A DNA stretch of 64,000 nucleotides from Diaphorobacter ruginosibacter (GCF_014395975.1 NZ_CP060714.1:2418001-2482000); one strand, 5' to 3'; shown: positions 43,673 to 53,187, numbered from the stretch's first letter. Notes: generated by a model from the sequence alone, not told the origin. A program made the numbers and translations.

Positions 43673-45112
43673 ATGCCTCAGAATCCCTCCCTCGCCGAAT
43701 CCCTGAAAAGCGGCACGCTGCTACTGCACCCCGAACATCTGCTGCTACGCGACGGCCTCGTCCCTGGTCACTCCGTGCTGGTGGAAGATGGCGTGTTCAC
43801 GGATATCGGGCCGACGGCCATCCTCGCCGCGCGCCACGCCCATGTGCCAAGCGTGGAGTTGCCGGGCAAGCTGGTCATGCCCGGCATGATCGACGGGCAT
43901 CATCACCTGACACAGTCGTTCGGCAAGTCACTGGCCTATGGAGAGCCGTCCGAGATCTTCCGCCGTGTCTGGGTGCCGCTTGAATCGAGCCTCGACGACG
44001 AGTTCGTGCACGACAGCGCCAAGCTGGCCGCGCTGGAATCGTTGCGCGGCGGCTTCACGACGGTGTGCGATGCCGGCACCCGCGCCAAGGGCGAGATCGG
44101 TGCCGTTGCACGCGCCACGTCCGACGCAGGATTGCGCTGCGTGCTCGGCATCATCTGCAATGACGGGGGCAACGACAGCACGCAGCAGCGCCGTGACGAG
44201 GTGACCAGCCTAGCCGCCAAGTTCCTGAGCGACTATGAACACCATGCGCTCGTGCACCCCTCGCTCGCCATCTCGATTCCCGAAGTTGCGAGCGACGCCA
44301 TGCTGCACCAGGTGGCAAGGATGTGCGCAGAAGCCGGTGCGATCTTCCAGACCCATGTGAACGAACATCTTGCCTCCGTCGAGCGTTCGGTCGTGGCACG
44401 CGGCATGCGGCCTATCGAGCACCTCGCCAGCGTGCAGGCCCTGGGCCCCCAGACGCTGATCGCGCATGCAACCCTGGTCACCCCTGCCGAACTCATGCTG
44501 CTCAGGAGCACCGACACCGCCGTCAGCTACAACCCGGTGGCCAGCGCCTGGAAAGGCAATGCGGTCGCGCCCGCGACGATGATGGCGGCCATGGGCATAC
44601 GGTTCGCGCTCGGCACGGACTCCACTCGCGCGGATGCTTTCCGCCTGGTGGATGCTGCCGAGGCAGCACAGAAGTATGCTTTCGCGATGGCAATCGGAGA
44701 CACATCAAGCGGCGGCGGGTGGACCTGGCTCGACCACGCGACGCACGAAGGCGCCAGGGCCATCGGCCAGTCTTCGCGCATCGGAGAGATCGCGACCGGC
44801 AAGCGCGCGGACTTCCTCATCGTGGACGTCGATACGCCCGAGCTCTGCTCCAGTGTCGACCTTACCTGGGACCTGGTGCGCCTGGCCCAGCGCGACCAGA
44901 TCGTCGCCAGCTTCGTCGATGGCCGCATGCGCCTGTTCAATGGCTGGCCCGTCGATTGGGACGCCCGCGCGCTGATGCGCAAGGTCTCGGACAAGGCCCG
45001 CGAGGCCATCGCACAGGCGCCCATTCAGCGCCTGCACCCCACCGCTTCGGAGCATCGCCGGCAGACGGTTGCCGGCACCTCGGTCTACCCGGCACGTCCC
45101 GAACTGCAATGA
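43673..45112 (+). CDS. Amidohydrolase-superfamily deaminase (8-oxoguanine deaminase/AtzB/TrzN-like)
   Basis: A 479-residue cytoplasmic metalloenzyme. Metal ligands are readable: GHHH (about residue 74), QTHVNEH (about 230, with a catalytic glutamate), IAHATLV (about 265) and LGTDS (about 316). The layout fits subtype III deaminases acting on N-heterocycles such as oxidised guanine, S-adenosylhomocysteine or triazines. The pairing with an NCS2 nucleobase permease favours a purine-like substrate, but residue choices such as DGHHHLTQSFGK do not match any one named enzyme well. It overlaps the TauE gene by four bases. Confidence 0.85.
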   Translation: MPQNPSLAESLKSGTLLLHPEHLLLRDGLVPGHSVLVEDGVFTDIGPTAILAARHAHVPSVELPGKLVMPGMIDGHHHLTQSFGKSLAYGEPSEIFRRVWVPLESSLDDEFVHDSAKLAALESLRGGFTTVCDAGTRAKGEIGAVARATSDAGLRCVLGIICNDGGNDSTQQRRDEVTSLAAKFLSDYEHHALVHPSLAISIPEVASDAMLHQVARMCAEAGAIFQTHVNEHLASVERSVVARGMRPIEHLASVQALGPQTLIAHATLVTPAELMLLRSTDTAVSYNPVASAWKGNAVAPATMMAAMGIRFALGTDSTRADAFRLVDAAEAAQKYAFAMAIGDTSSGGGWTWLDHATHEGARAIGQSSRIGEIATGKRADFLIVDVDTPELCSSVDLTWDLVRLAQRDQIVASFVDGRMRLFNGWPVDWDARALMRKVSDKAREAIAQAPIQRLHPTASEHRRQTVAGTSVYPARPELQ

Positions 45113-45822
45113 GCCACGAACAACTGATGATCGCCGCCATGACGGTGGCGCTGGCGGCATTCGTTCAGGGTGCGAGCGGCTTGGGCTTCGCGCTCATCGT
45201 CACGCCGGTGCTCATGCTGATGCAGCCCGACCTTCTGCCGGTATGCGTGCTGATCCTGATGCTGCCGCTCAACGCCTACGTCGCCTGGCGCGAGCGTCAC
45301 GCCTTGAACATGCGCAGCGTGGGCTGGGTGAGTCTCGGGCGCTTCGTGGGGACATTCGGCGGGCTCGCAGTGCTGGTCGTGCTGAGCGCCCAGGCCATGG
45401 CCATCTTCGTCGGCGCCTCCACCATTGCCGCAGCTGTGGTGACCTGGTTCATTCCGGCGTTTGCGCCAGGCATCATGGCGTTGGTGGCGGCCGGACTGAT
45501 CACCGGTATCACGGAAACGGCCACCGGCATCGGTGGCCCGCCGCTCGCGCTCACGCTGCAGCATCGTCCGGTGGCCGAGATGCGCGCAACCATTGCCGTG
45601 TGTTTCATCGTCGGCGAAGTGATTTCGCTGGTCTTCCTGTTCTTCATGGGAAAAGTGCAGGCAAGCCACCTGCAGGCCACGCTGATCCTGTTGCCCGCAC
45701 TGTTCGTCGGCATGTTCGCCAGCCGTTTCGTGCACAGCCGCATCAGCGCCCGCGTCATGCGATTTTTCGTGCAGGCCTTTGCGATCGTCTCCGGGTTGGT
45801 TCTGCTCGTGAAGGCCTTCTAG
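45109..45822 (+). CDS. TauE/SafE-family anion permease
   Basis: A 237-residue inner-membrane protein with about seven helices. The ALAAFVQGASGLGFALIVTP and GLITGITETATGIGGPPLAL repeats are characteristic of the sulfite exporter TauE/SafE family. ATG 45109 overlaps the amidohydrolase stop by four bases, so it is translationally coupled. Members export sulfite or sulfoacetate or import organic anions; here it might move the product of the deaminase. Substrate unassigned. Confidence 0.9.
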   Translation: MSHEQLMIAAMTVALAAFVQGASGLGFALIVTPVLMLMQPDLLPVCVLILMLPLNAYVAWRERHALNMRSVGWVSLGRFVGTFGGLAVLVVLSAQAMAIFVGASTIAAAVVTWFIPAFAPGIMALVAAGLITGITETATGIGGPPLALTLQHRPVAEMRATIAVCFIVGEVISLVFLFFMGKVQASHLQATLILLPALFVGMFASRFVHSRISARVMRFFVQAFAIVSGLVLLVKAF

Positions 45823-45897
45823 GCATTGCGGATCTCTGCGTGCACGGGCGTACAGGTCCGGCCTGTCGCCGAAGTCGTCAATGCGCTCCGCATGCAA

Positions 45898-46962
45898 TCA
45901 GCAACAGCCAGAATCCTCCGAAGATACCTGGGACTTCGTTGTCCGCAGGCCCAGCTTGTTCAGCAGCTTCGCGTCATCGCTCGCCTCGGGATTTCCGGTG
46001 ACGAGCAACTTGTCGCCATAGAAGATCGAGTTGGCGCCCGCCAGGAAGCACAGGGCCTGCACCGCTTCGCCGAGCTGCTGCCGGCCGGCGGACAGGCGCA
46101 CCCGTGCTTTCGGCATGGTGATGCGTGCCACGGCGATCACGCGCACGAAGTCGAGCGGATCGACCGGATCGCTGTCTGCGAGCGGCGTGCCTGGAACACG
46201 CACCAGGCTGTTGATGGGCACGGACTCCGGATACGGGCCGAGATTGGCAAGCTGCGCGATCAGTCCGGCACGGTGCACGGGCTCCTCGCCCATGCCGATG
46301 ATGCCTCCACAGCACACGCTGATACCCGCATCGCGCACGGCCTGCAGCGTGTCGAGTCGATCCTGGTACTGGCGGGTGGACACCACATCGCGGTAGTACT
46401 CTGGCGCGGTATCGAGGTTGTGGTTGTAGTAGTCCAGCCCGGCAATCCTGAGCGCCTGCGCCTGGTGCGGGGCCAGCATGCCCAGCGTGGCGCACGACTG
46501 CATGCCAAGACCCTTGACGGTCGCGATGAGCTCGCTGACCTTCTCGATATCCCGGTCCTTGGGCGCGCGCCATGCGGCCCCCATGCAAAAACGTGTCGCT
46601 CCTGCGTCCTTGGCGGCCTGCGCGGCGGCCCTGACCTCCTCCACGCTCATCAGCTTGTCGGCGGCCACGCCGGTGTCGAACTCGGCAGATTGGGGGCAAT
46701 AGCCACAGTTTTCCGGGCAGCCACCGGTCTTGACCGACAGCAGGGTTGCCAGCTCGATCTCGCCTTGCGGCCAATACTCACGGTGCACGGTCTGCGCGCG
46801 ATGCAGCAGATCGAGAAATGGCATGTCGAACAGCTCCTGCACCTGTTCGACGCTCCAGGCCGCTGGCCGCGACGGTTCGGATTTCCTGACCACGGACGTG
46901 TGGAAATGCAGGGGTTGCTCTGCAACCACGGGCTCCTGGATTGATTGTGCTGCTTGTTGCAT
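45898..46962 (-). CDS. bioB: Biotin synthase
   Basis: A 354-residue radical-SAM enzyme inserting sulfur into dethiobiotin. The SAM cluster motif CPENCGYC (about residue 87), the segments FCMGAAWRAPKDRD and TLGMLAPHQAQALRIAGLDY, and YNHNLDTAPEYY are diagnostic. ATG 46962 has AAGGAG upstream. It is standalone and convergent with the TauE gene. Biotin would be needed by the biotin-dependent carboxylase at the right end of the window. Confidence 0.96.
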   Translation of the reverse strand: MQQAAQSIQEPVVAEQPLHFHTSVVRKSEPSRPAAWSVEQVQELFDMPFLDLLHRAQTVHREYWPQGEIELATLLSVKTGGCPENCGYCPQSAEFDTGVAADKLMSVEEVRAAAQAAKDAGATRFCMGAAWRAPKDRDIEKVSELIATVKGLGMQSCATLGMLAPHQAQALRIAGLDYYNHNLDTAPEYYRDVVSTRQYQDRLDTLQAVRDAGISVCCGGIIGMGEEPVHRAGLIAQLANLGPYPESVPINSLVRVPGTPLADSDPVDPLDFVRVIAVARITMPKARVRLSAGRQQLGEAVQALCFLAGANSIFYGDKLLVTGNPEASDDAKLLNKLGLRTTKSQVSSEDSGCC

Positions 46963-47540
46963 ACGGATTGCGCTCCTTGTGGGGACGTCCGCATTGTGTT
47001 GGGCAAACTTCCCTGTCAGGTGACTCCCGCATGAAAATACATGCCCCAATTCAAGCGCCTGCATCTTCAGCGAATTTGACGGCAAATTGCGCGCACAATG
47101 CCGAATTTTGATGACGTTTTAGATTCATCTCGCCAATGCGTGATCAATTTGCCGGCAACCCGCGGGCTTCATGGGCGAATTGCACGCATCCGACGCGGGA
47201 GTTGCGAGTACCCCGGAACGGCCGGAAGGCGGCGAGACTTCCATCTGCACGGGCGCTACGGGCACGATCACGCTCAGCGGTGCTTGCCATGCTCGCTGCA
47301 GGAGGTAACTCGGCGACGTGCTCGATAACCGCCACGGCGAATACGGTGGCTGGTGATGGTGATGTCGTCGCCGATCTTGCGATTGCTGCGCCAATGTCCA
47401 GTAGCAGTGGCAAGGCTCACTTTGGTGCAATGCCAGGCGGATAAGCCCACGCAAAGCTGAAGGCGGGTAAATGGGATTCTGACTGCGCGGCCTGCGTTGG
47501 GGGGCTGGTTCGACTTCTGTTTTCTATGTTTTCGGGCGGG
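46963..47540. other. Gene-free stretch upstream of bioB
   Basis: No open frame here has recognisable domains, a plausible start site or sensible codon use; several short frames overlap on both strands. The bioB leader occupies the left end. The rest may be the degraded remnant of a gene or simply spacer next to the inverted repeat that follows. The 132 bp from 47986 to 48117 to the right of the repeat likewise show no gene. Confidence 0.5.
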
Positions 47541-47985
47541 GGCCGGGACTGCCCCCGGCGGGGCAGTAACTTTTTGGTCTTGCCCAAAAAGTCACCAAAA
47601 ATGCGCTTGGAATGCGGGGGCACGCGGTAAAACTCACTTCGCGCTGCGCGCTCCGTTCAGACAGCCACCGCGAGTCAGTTGGGAAGAAGTGTGTACGGCA
47701 CGTCGCTGCGCTCGTGCCTGGGCTCGCCCGACTTCGGGCGAGCAGAATGCGCCACTTTTAAACAGCAGGGCTAATTTGGACACTGAACATCTCGCGAAGT
47801 CGCGAGATGCCAGAGCACGAGCGCAGCGACGTGCCGAATGCTCCTCCCCTTCAACTGACTCACGGCGGCTGTCTGAGCGGCGCGCCGCAGGCGCAAAGCG
47901 AGTTTTGCCGTGGGTATTAAGACGCCTTTTTGGTGACTTTTTGCGCGCGCAAAAAGTTACTGCCCCGCCGGGGGCACTCCCGGCC
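47541..47985. repeat. Head-to-head inverted repeat element with terminal hairpins
   Basis: Two copies of a roughly 200-bp unit face each other: left arm 47541-47743, right arm 47788-47985, with 44 bp between. The arms agree over most of their length when one is reverse-complemented. Shared blocks include CCCCGGCGGGGCAGTAAC, AAAAAGTCACCAAAAA and GCACGTCGCTGCGCTCGTGC. Each arm ends inwardly in its own hairpin: GCTCGCCCGA/TCGGGCGAGC (47722-47743) and CATCTCGCGA/TCGCGAGATG (47788-47809). The two tips differ in sequence but keep pairing, which suggests selection for structure. It lies between bioB and spoVR. I associate such units with Comamonadaceae genomes, where they often yield spurious ORFs. 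Confidence 0.8.
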
Positions 47986-48117
47986 TCTGTCCTAAAAAAA
48001 CACCTTGGCAACAAAAAATGCCCAGAGCGAGCAATGCCAGTCAGCACTTTGGCACTCCGTGCACCACTGCTCCTGCATAGGATAGCGAAGGCAGGCGCGG
48101 GATCGATGGCTCCATGA

Positions 48118-49734
48118 TCATGAAGGCGGCGCCGGCACCGAGTGCAACAGCACCGGCATTTCGCCGTCGCCACTCACACTCTCCAGTTGCACACCAAATC
48201 CCCAGAGACGCGCCGCGTGCCGCAGCACTTCCTCGGTGTCATCCGACAGCGGGCGTCCCTGGTACTGGGTGTGTCGCAGGGTGAGGCAGCGGTCTCCGCG
48301 CAGGTTCACGTTCCAGACCTGGATATTGGGCTCGCGTGCGCCCAGATCGTATTGCTGCGACAGCATCTGGCGCAGTTGGCGGTAGCCTTCTTCATTGTGG
48401 ATGGCACTCACCAGCAGTTCACGCTCTTCCGCGTCATCGTGGATGGCAAACAGGCGCATGTCGCGGATCAGCTTGGGACTCAGGAACTGGCCTATGAAGC
48501 TCTCGTCCTTGAAGTTCTGCATGGCGTGGTGCAAGGTCCGCAGCCACGGCGCGCCCGCAACGTCGGGGAACCAGCGCCGATCCTCCTCGGTCGGGGACTC
48601 GCAGATGCGCCGGATGTCGCGGTACATGGCAAATCCAAGCGCGTAGGGGTTGATGCCGCTGTACGCGCGGTGCCCGGCAGGTGGCTGGTAGATCACATTG
48701 GTGTGCGACGAGAGCCATTCGATCATCACGCCGTCGGTAAGCCATCCTTCGTCGTACATCGTGCTCAGCAGCGTGTAGTGCCAGAACGTGGCCCAGCCCT
48801 CGTTCATCACCTGCGTCTGGCGCTGGGGATAGAAGTACTGCGCGATCTTGCGCACGATGCGGATGATCTCGCGTTGCCAGGGTTCTAGCAGCGGGGCGTT
48901 CTTTTCGATGAAATACAGCAGATTCTCTTCCGGCTCCTTCGGGAAACGCTGGTTTTGCGGAACGGTGCTGTCCTTGTCGGGCCGCACGGGCAAGGTGCGC
49001 CACAGTTCGTTGACCTGCTGCTGCGCATAGGCTTCGCGCCGCTCGCGCTCGGCCAGTTCGCGCGCCAGGCTTTTCTTGGACGGACGCTGGTAGCGGTCAA
49101 CCCCCAGGTTGGAGAGCGCATGGCAGGAGTCGAGCCACTGCTCCACCGTGTCGTAGCCGTGCCGTTCCTCGCACTGGGCGATGAAATCACGTGCATAGAC
49201 CAGATAGTCGATGATGCTGCCCGCATCCGTCCACATGCCGAACAGGTAGTTGTTCTTGAAGAAGCTGTTGTGGCCGTAGGCGGCATGCGCGATCACCAGC
49301 GCCTGCATGGCCGTGGTGTTTTCCTCCATCAGGTAGCTGATGCAGGGGTTGGAGTTGATGACGATTTCATAGGCGAGGCCCATGTGCCCCCGCCGGTAGC
49401 GCCGTTCGGTGGCCAGATACTCCTTGCCATAGCTCCAGTGGCGATACCCCACGGGCATGCCGATGCTGGAATACGCATCCATCATCTGCTCCGCGGAAAT
49501 CACCTCCAGCTGATTGGGGTAGGTGTCAAGGCCGAAGCGCTCGGCAGTGGCGGCAATGACCGCGTGATAGCGCTCGATGAGTTCGAATGTCCAGTCGCTC
49601 GGATCGGGCAGCGGCTCGGCCGGGCGTTCGCCCGCGGGCCTGGGCGCGAGCGGCAGTGGCTGCGCGAAGTGCGCAGGGCGGATCACCGTCGGGCTTTCGG
49701 TGCGGGCCAGCACGGGGTATTGCGAGAGGTTCAT
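48118..49734 (-). CDS. SpoVR-family protein (YcgB)
   Basis: A 538-residue cytoplasmic protein of the SpoVR/YcgB family. Conserved segments are LIERYHAVIAATAERFGLDT, YPNQLEVISAEQMMDAYSS, the histidine-containing NEGWATFWHYTLLSTMYDEG and INPYALGFAMYRDIRRICE. The molecular activity is unknown; in Bacillus it affects the spore cortex and in enterobacteria it is co-expressed with yeaGH in stationary phase. Its ATG overlaps the DUF444 gene stop by four bases. It is the third gene of a prkA-DUF444-spoVR operon. Confidence 0.94.
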   Translation of the reverse strand: MNLSQYPVLARTESPTVIRPAHFAQPLPLAPRPAGERPAEPLPDPSDWTFELIERYHAVIAATAERFGLDTYPNQLEVISAEQMMDAYSSIGMPVGYRHWSYGKEYLATERRYRRGHMGLAYEIVINSNPCISYLMEENTTAMQALVIAHAAYGHNSFFKNNYLFGMWTDAGSIIDYLVYARDFIAQCEERHGYDTVEQWLDSCHALSNLGVDRYQRPSKKSLARELAERERREAYAQQQVNELWRTLPVRPDKDSTVPQNQRFPKEPEENLLYFIEKNAPLLEPWQREIIRIVRKIAQYFYPQRQTQVMNEGWATFWHYTLLSTMYDEGWLTDGVMIEWLSSHTNVIYQPPAGHRAYSGINPYALGFAMYRDIRRICESPTEEDRRWFPDVAGAPWLRTLHHAMQNFKDESFIGQFLSPKLIRDMRLFAIHDDAEERELLVSAIHNEEGYRQLRQMLSQQYDLGAREPNIQVWNVNLRGDRCLTLRHTQYQGRPLSDDTEEVLRHAARLWGFGVQLESVSGDGEMPVLLHSVPAPPS

Positions 49735-51029
49735 ACCACCACCCCCTCTTTCTTGAACAGATCGCGAAATACGGGGTAGATTTCGCTCGGCTGGCCTACC
49801 TTGCGCATCGCGAAATGCGGGAACATCGGCAGCAATTCGCTGTATTCCTGCCAGAGGTTCTGCTCCTCCTCGGCCACCTGCACATAGGCAAAGTAGCGCA
49901 CGAGCGGCAGGATCTTGTCCACCAGCAGATTGCGGCAGTTCGTTCCATCACTGCCGTAGTTGTCACCATCGCTCGCCTGCGCCACATAGATGTTCCATTC
50001 GTCCGCCGGGTAGCGCGCATGCATGATCTGGTCGAGCAAGGCCAGCGCACTGCTCACCACCGTGCCACCACTTTCCCTGGAGTGGAAGAACTCCTCCTCC
50101 CCCACTTCCGCCGCTTCGGTGTGGTGCCGGATGAAGACGATGTCGATCTTCTCGTAGTGTCGGGTGAGAAACAGGTACAGCAGGATGAAGAAGCGCTTGG
50201 CGAGGTCCTTGCGCTGCTCGTCCATCGAGCCCGAGACATCCATCACGCAGAACATCACCGCCTGGCTGCTGGGCGCGGGAACACGGATGCGGTTGCGAAA
50301 GCGCAGATCCAGCGGATCGAGGAACGCCACCTTGGCAATGCGGGCCTTCAGTTGCTCGATGGCGAGCTGCAGTTCCGCCGCAGCAGCACCCGTCTCATTG
50401 ACACACTCGTCGACTTCTTTGCAGTCACTTGCCCGTTCCAGCAGAGCCTCCAGTTCCCTCTCCAGCACGGCAAGCTCGCGATGCGAAGCCTTGGTCAGGG
50501 CAATGCGCCGCCCCAGCGCGCCGCGCATGGTGCGCAGGACGGCAAGATTGTGCGGCGTCCCGTCGTGCGCGTAGCCCGCACGGCGGGACTTGTACTGCAT
50601 GGTGTTGGCGATGTGCGTGCGCAGCAGGCGCGGCAAGGCCAGGTCTTCAAAGAACAGCTCCATGAACTCTTCCTTGCTGAGCGTGAAAGTGAAGTCGTCC
50701 TCCCCCTCCCCGCTGTCGCTCGCCTGCGAGCCGCTGCCGCCCGCGCCACCGTCCGGGCGCGGGATGCGGTCCCCGCGCACGTGGTCCGTGTTGCCCGGAT
50801 GCACGCTGTCCCGGATGCCGCCCTGCCCATGGCGGAGCTGCGGCTCGCGTATGTCCTTGCGCGGAATGGTAATGGTCTCGGCCTGCTCGATATGGCGAAT
50901 ATCCCGCTTGGCGACCGCGCGGCGAACCGCCTCGGTGATCTGGGCCTTGTAGCGGCGAACAAAGCGCTCGCGGTTGCCCACGGACTTGTTCTTGCCAGCC
51001 AGTCTGCGGTCGATGATTTGCAGTGCCAT
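49731..51029 (-). CDS. DUF444 / YeaH-YhbH family protein with VWA-like domain
   Basis: A 432-residue protein. The N-terminal part has basic segments (DRRLAGKNKSVGNRERFVRR) and a Gly/Ser-rich acidic linker (about residues 85-115). The C-terminal part has a von Willebrand A-like metal site, FCVMDVSGSMDE (about residue 257), followed by the HTEAAEVGEEEFF and SESGGT-like regions (SRESGGTVVSSA). AAGGGG precedes ATG 51029. It lies between prkA (57 bp) and spoVR (four-base overlap). It probably works with the PrkA kinase in starvation or stress responses. Confidence 0.92.
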   Translation of the reverse strand: MALQIIDRRLAGKNKSVGNRERFVRRYKAQITEAVRRAVAKRDIRHIEQAETITIPRKDIREPQLRHGQGGIRDSVHPGNTDHVRGDRIPRPDGGAGGSGSQASDSGEGEDDFTFTLSKEEFMELFFEDLALPRLLRTHIANTMQYKSRRAGYAHDGTPHNLAVLRTMRGALGRRIALTKASHRELAVLERELEALLERASDCKEVDECVNETGAAAAELQLAIEQLKARIAKVAFLDPLDLRFRNRIRVPAPSSQAVMFCVMDVSGSMDEQRKDLAKRFFILLYLFLTRHYEKIDIVFIRHHTEAAEVGEEEFFHSRESGGTVVSSALALLDQIMHARYPADEWNIYVAQASDGDNYGSDGTNCRNLLVDKILPLVRYFAYVQVAEEEQNLWQEYSELLPMFPHFAMRKVGQPSEIYPVFRDLFKKEGVVV

Positions 51030-51086
51030 CTTGTCCCCTTCACGGGCCGGTGGTGGTGGAGCGTCCTGATCGTGTTGGCGGCGCCC

Positions 51087-53009
51087 TCAACTGCTCTTTC
51101 GCACCCGCAGGTACCATTCGCACAGCAACCGCACCTGCTTGGGCGTGTAGCCCTTGGACTCCATGCGGGTGACGAAGTCCTCGTGCTTGCGTGCGTCCTC
51201 GGCGCTGGCCTTCGCGTTGAAGCTGATGACGGGCAGCAGCTCCTCCGTGTTGGAGAACATCTTCTTCTCGATCACCAGGCGCAGCTTCTCGTAACTGGTC
51301 CAGCTCGGGTTCTTGCCCTGGTTGTTGGCACGCGCGCGCAGCACGAAGTTGACAATCTCATTGCGGAAGTCCTTGGCATTGGCGATGCCTGCGGGCTTCT
51401 CCACCTTCTCCAGCTCGGCATTCAGCGCGTTGCGGTCGAACACCTCGCCGGTGTCGTTGTCGCGGTACTCGCTGTCCTGGATCCAGTAGTCGGCATAGGT
51501 GACGTAGCGATCGAAGATATTCTGGCCGTATTCGCTATAGCTCTCCAGGTAGGCGGTCTGGATTTCCTTGCCGATGAACTCGGCATAGTGCGGCGAGAGA
51601 TATTCCTTGATGTAGCCCGTGTACTTGTTTTCCAGCTCCGCCGGGAACTGCTCGCGCTCGATCTGCTGCTCCAGAACGTACATCAGGTGCACCGGGTTGG
51701 CCGCCACCTCCGTGCTGTCGTAGTTGAAGACCTTGGAGAGGATCTTGAACGCAAAGCGCGTGGAGATGCCTGACATGCCCTCATCCACCCCTGCGTAGTC
51801 GCGGTACTCCTGGTAGCTCTTGGCACGCGGATCGGTGTCCTTGAGACTTTCGCCATCATAGACCTGCATCTTGCTGAAGATGCTGGAGTTCTCGGGCTCC
51901 TTCAGGCGCGTGAGCACCGCAAACTGCGCCATCATCCGGAGCGTGCCAGGAGCACACACCGCATTGGCGAGCGAGGATTCGCGGATCAGCTTCTCGTAGA
52001 TCTTCACCTCCTCCGATACACGCAGGCAATAGGGAACCTTGACGATGTAGATGCGGTCCAGGAACGCCTCGTTGTTGCGGTTGTTGCGGAACGCCTTCCA
52101 CTCGCTTTCGTTGCTGTGGGCCAGCACCATCCCCTCGAAGGGAATGGCGCCAAAGCCCTCGGTGCCCTTGTAGTTGCCCTCCTGTGTGGCGGTGAGCAGC
52201 GGATGCAGCACCTTGATAGGCGCCTTGAACATTTCCACGAATTCGAGCAGGCCCTGGTTGGCCAGGCACAGGCCGCCGGAATAGCTGTAGGCGTCGGTGT
52301 CGTCCTGGGCAAAGTTCTCGAGCTTGCGGATGTCGACCTTGCCCACCAGGCTGGAGATATCCTGGTTGTTCTCGTCCCCGGGTTCGGTCTTGGCGATGCC
52401 GATCTGCTTGAGGATGCTCGGGTAACGCTTGACGACGCGGAACTGGCGGATGTCGCCGTCCACCTCGGCCAGCCGCTTCACGGCCCACGGCGATAGAACG
52501 TGCTTCAGGCAGCGCGGCGGAATGCCGAACTGCTCCTCGAGCAGCGGGCCGTCCTCGATGGGATCGAAGAGGCCCAGCGGCGATTCGTTCACCGGGGAGT
52601 CCTTGAGTGCGTAGAACGGCACCTTCTGCATGAGGTATTTCAGTCGCTCGGCAATGGAACTCTTGCCCCCGCCCACGGGACCGAGCAGGTAGAGGATCTG
52701 CTTTCGCTCCTCCAGGCCCTGCGCCGCATGGCGGAAGAAACTCACCACCTGCTCGATCGCATCCTCCATGCCGTAGAACTCGGCAAACGCCGGGTAGCGG
52801 CGAATCATCTTGTTCGCGAACAGCCGCGAGAGATGGGGGTCGTTGCGCGTATCCACCATCTCCGGCTCGCCGATGGCGGCAAGCATGCGCTCTGCGGCGC
52901 TTTCGTAGACCATCGGATCGCGCTGGCAGAGGCTGAGGTAGTCGTCTAGCGACATCTCCTCCTCGCGCAAGCGAACGTAGCGGGCAGCGGAGTTGCTGAT
53001 GACATCCAT
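51087..53009 (-). CDS. PrkA-family serine protein kinase (YeaG)
   Basis: A 640-residue cytoplasmic protein with an N-terminal AAA-like ATPase domain: Walker A GPVGGGKSS near residue 109 and the PrkA N-terminal region YEVFDFEDSLFG-type counterpart here RYPAFAEFYGMEDAIEQVV. A C-terminal PrkA domain follows. Length matches the family. In Escherichia coli YeaG works with YeaH during sustained nitrogen starvation. ATG 53009 is supported by GGAGG seven bases upstream; the frame to 53093 lacks support. First gene of the operon; I could not read a convincing sigma-54 or sigma-S promoter. Confidence 0.94.
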   Translation of the reverse strand: MDVISNSAARYVRLREEEMSLDDYLSLCQRDPMVYESAAERMLAAIGEPEMVDTRNDPHLSRLFANKMIRRYPAFAEFYGMEDAIEQVVSFFRHAAQGLEERKQILYLLGPVGGGKSSIAERLKYLMQKVPFYALKDSPVNESPLGLFDPIEDGPLLEEQFGIPPRCLKHVLSPWAVKRLAEVDGDIRQFRVVKRYPSILKQIGIAKTEPGDENNQDISSLVGKVDIRKLENFAQDDTDAYSYSGGLCLANQGLLEFVEMFKAPIKVLHPLLTATQEGNYKGTEGFGAIPFEGMVLAHSNESEWKAFRNNRNNEAFLDRIYIVKVPYCLRVSEEVKIYEKLIRESSLANAVCAPGTLRMMAQFAVLTRLKEPENSSIFSKMQVYDGESLKDTDPRAKSYQEYRDYAGVDEGMSGISTRFAFKILSKVFNYDSTEVAANPVHLMYVLEQQIEREQFPAELENKYTGYIKEYLSPHYAEFIGKEIQTAYLESYSEYGQNIFDRYVTYADYWIQDSEYRDNDTGEVFDRNALNAELEKVEKPAGIANAKDFRNEIVNFVLRARANNQGKNPSWTSYEKLRLVIEKKMFSNTEELLPVISFNAKASAEDARKHEDFVTRMESKGYTPKQVRLLCEWYLRVRKSS

Positions 53010-53164
53010 AAGACCTCCGTGACGGCACCCGGGACGAAAACAGTGCCGCAAAGTTGCAGGGCATTGGGTTGGCGCGCAAGCCTGTTGTAGCACCTTCGTT
53101 GGTCTTTGAACAGACCATATGTCCTACATCCACATGCTGCCTGGGGACTGCATCATCAGCAGTT

Positions 53165-53187
53165 CCACCGCACTTGCGGTGCGGTGG
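53165..53187 (-). terminator. GC-rich hairpin after the thioesterase gene
   Basis: CCACCGCAC and GTGCGGTGG pair perfectly over 9 bp with a five-base loop, 11 bp past the thioesterase stop and before the prkA operon leader. It lacks a T-run; a terminator is inferred from location. Confidence 0.5.

Noticed and set aside
47634..48173. A 179-codon minus-strand frame and a 206-codon plus-strand frame over the inverted repeat
   Set aside because: Both are translations of repeat units (with characteristic GARSAK-like strings) and have no start signals or domains; similar spurious proteins arise wherever this repeat occurs.
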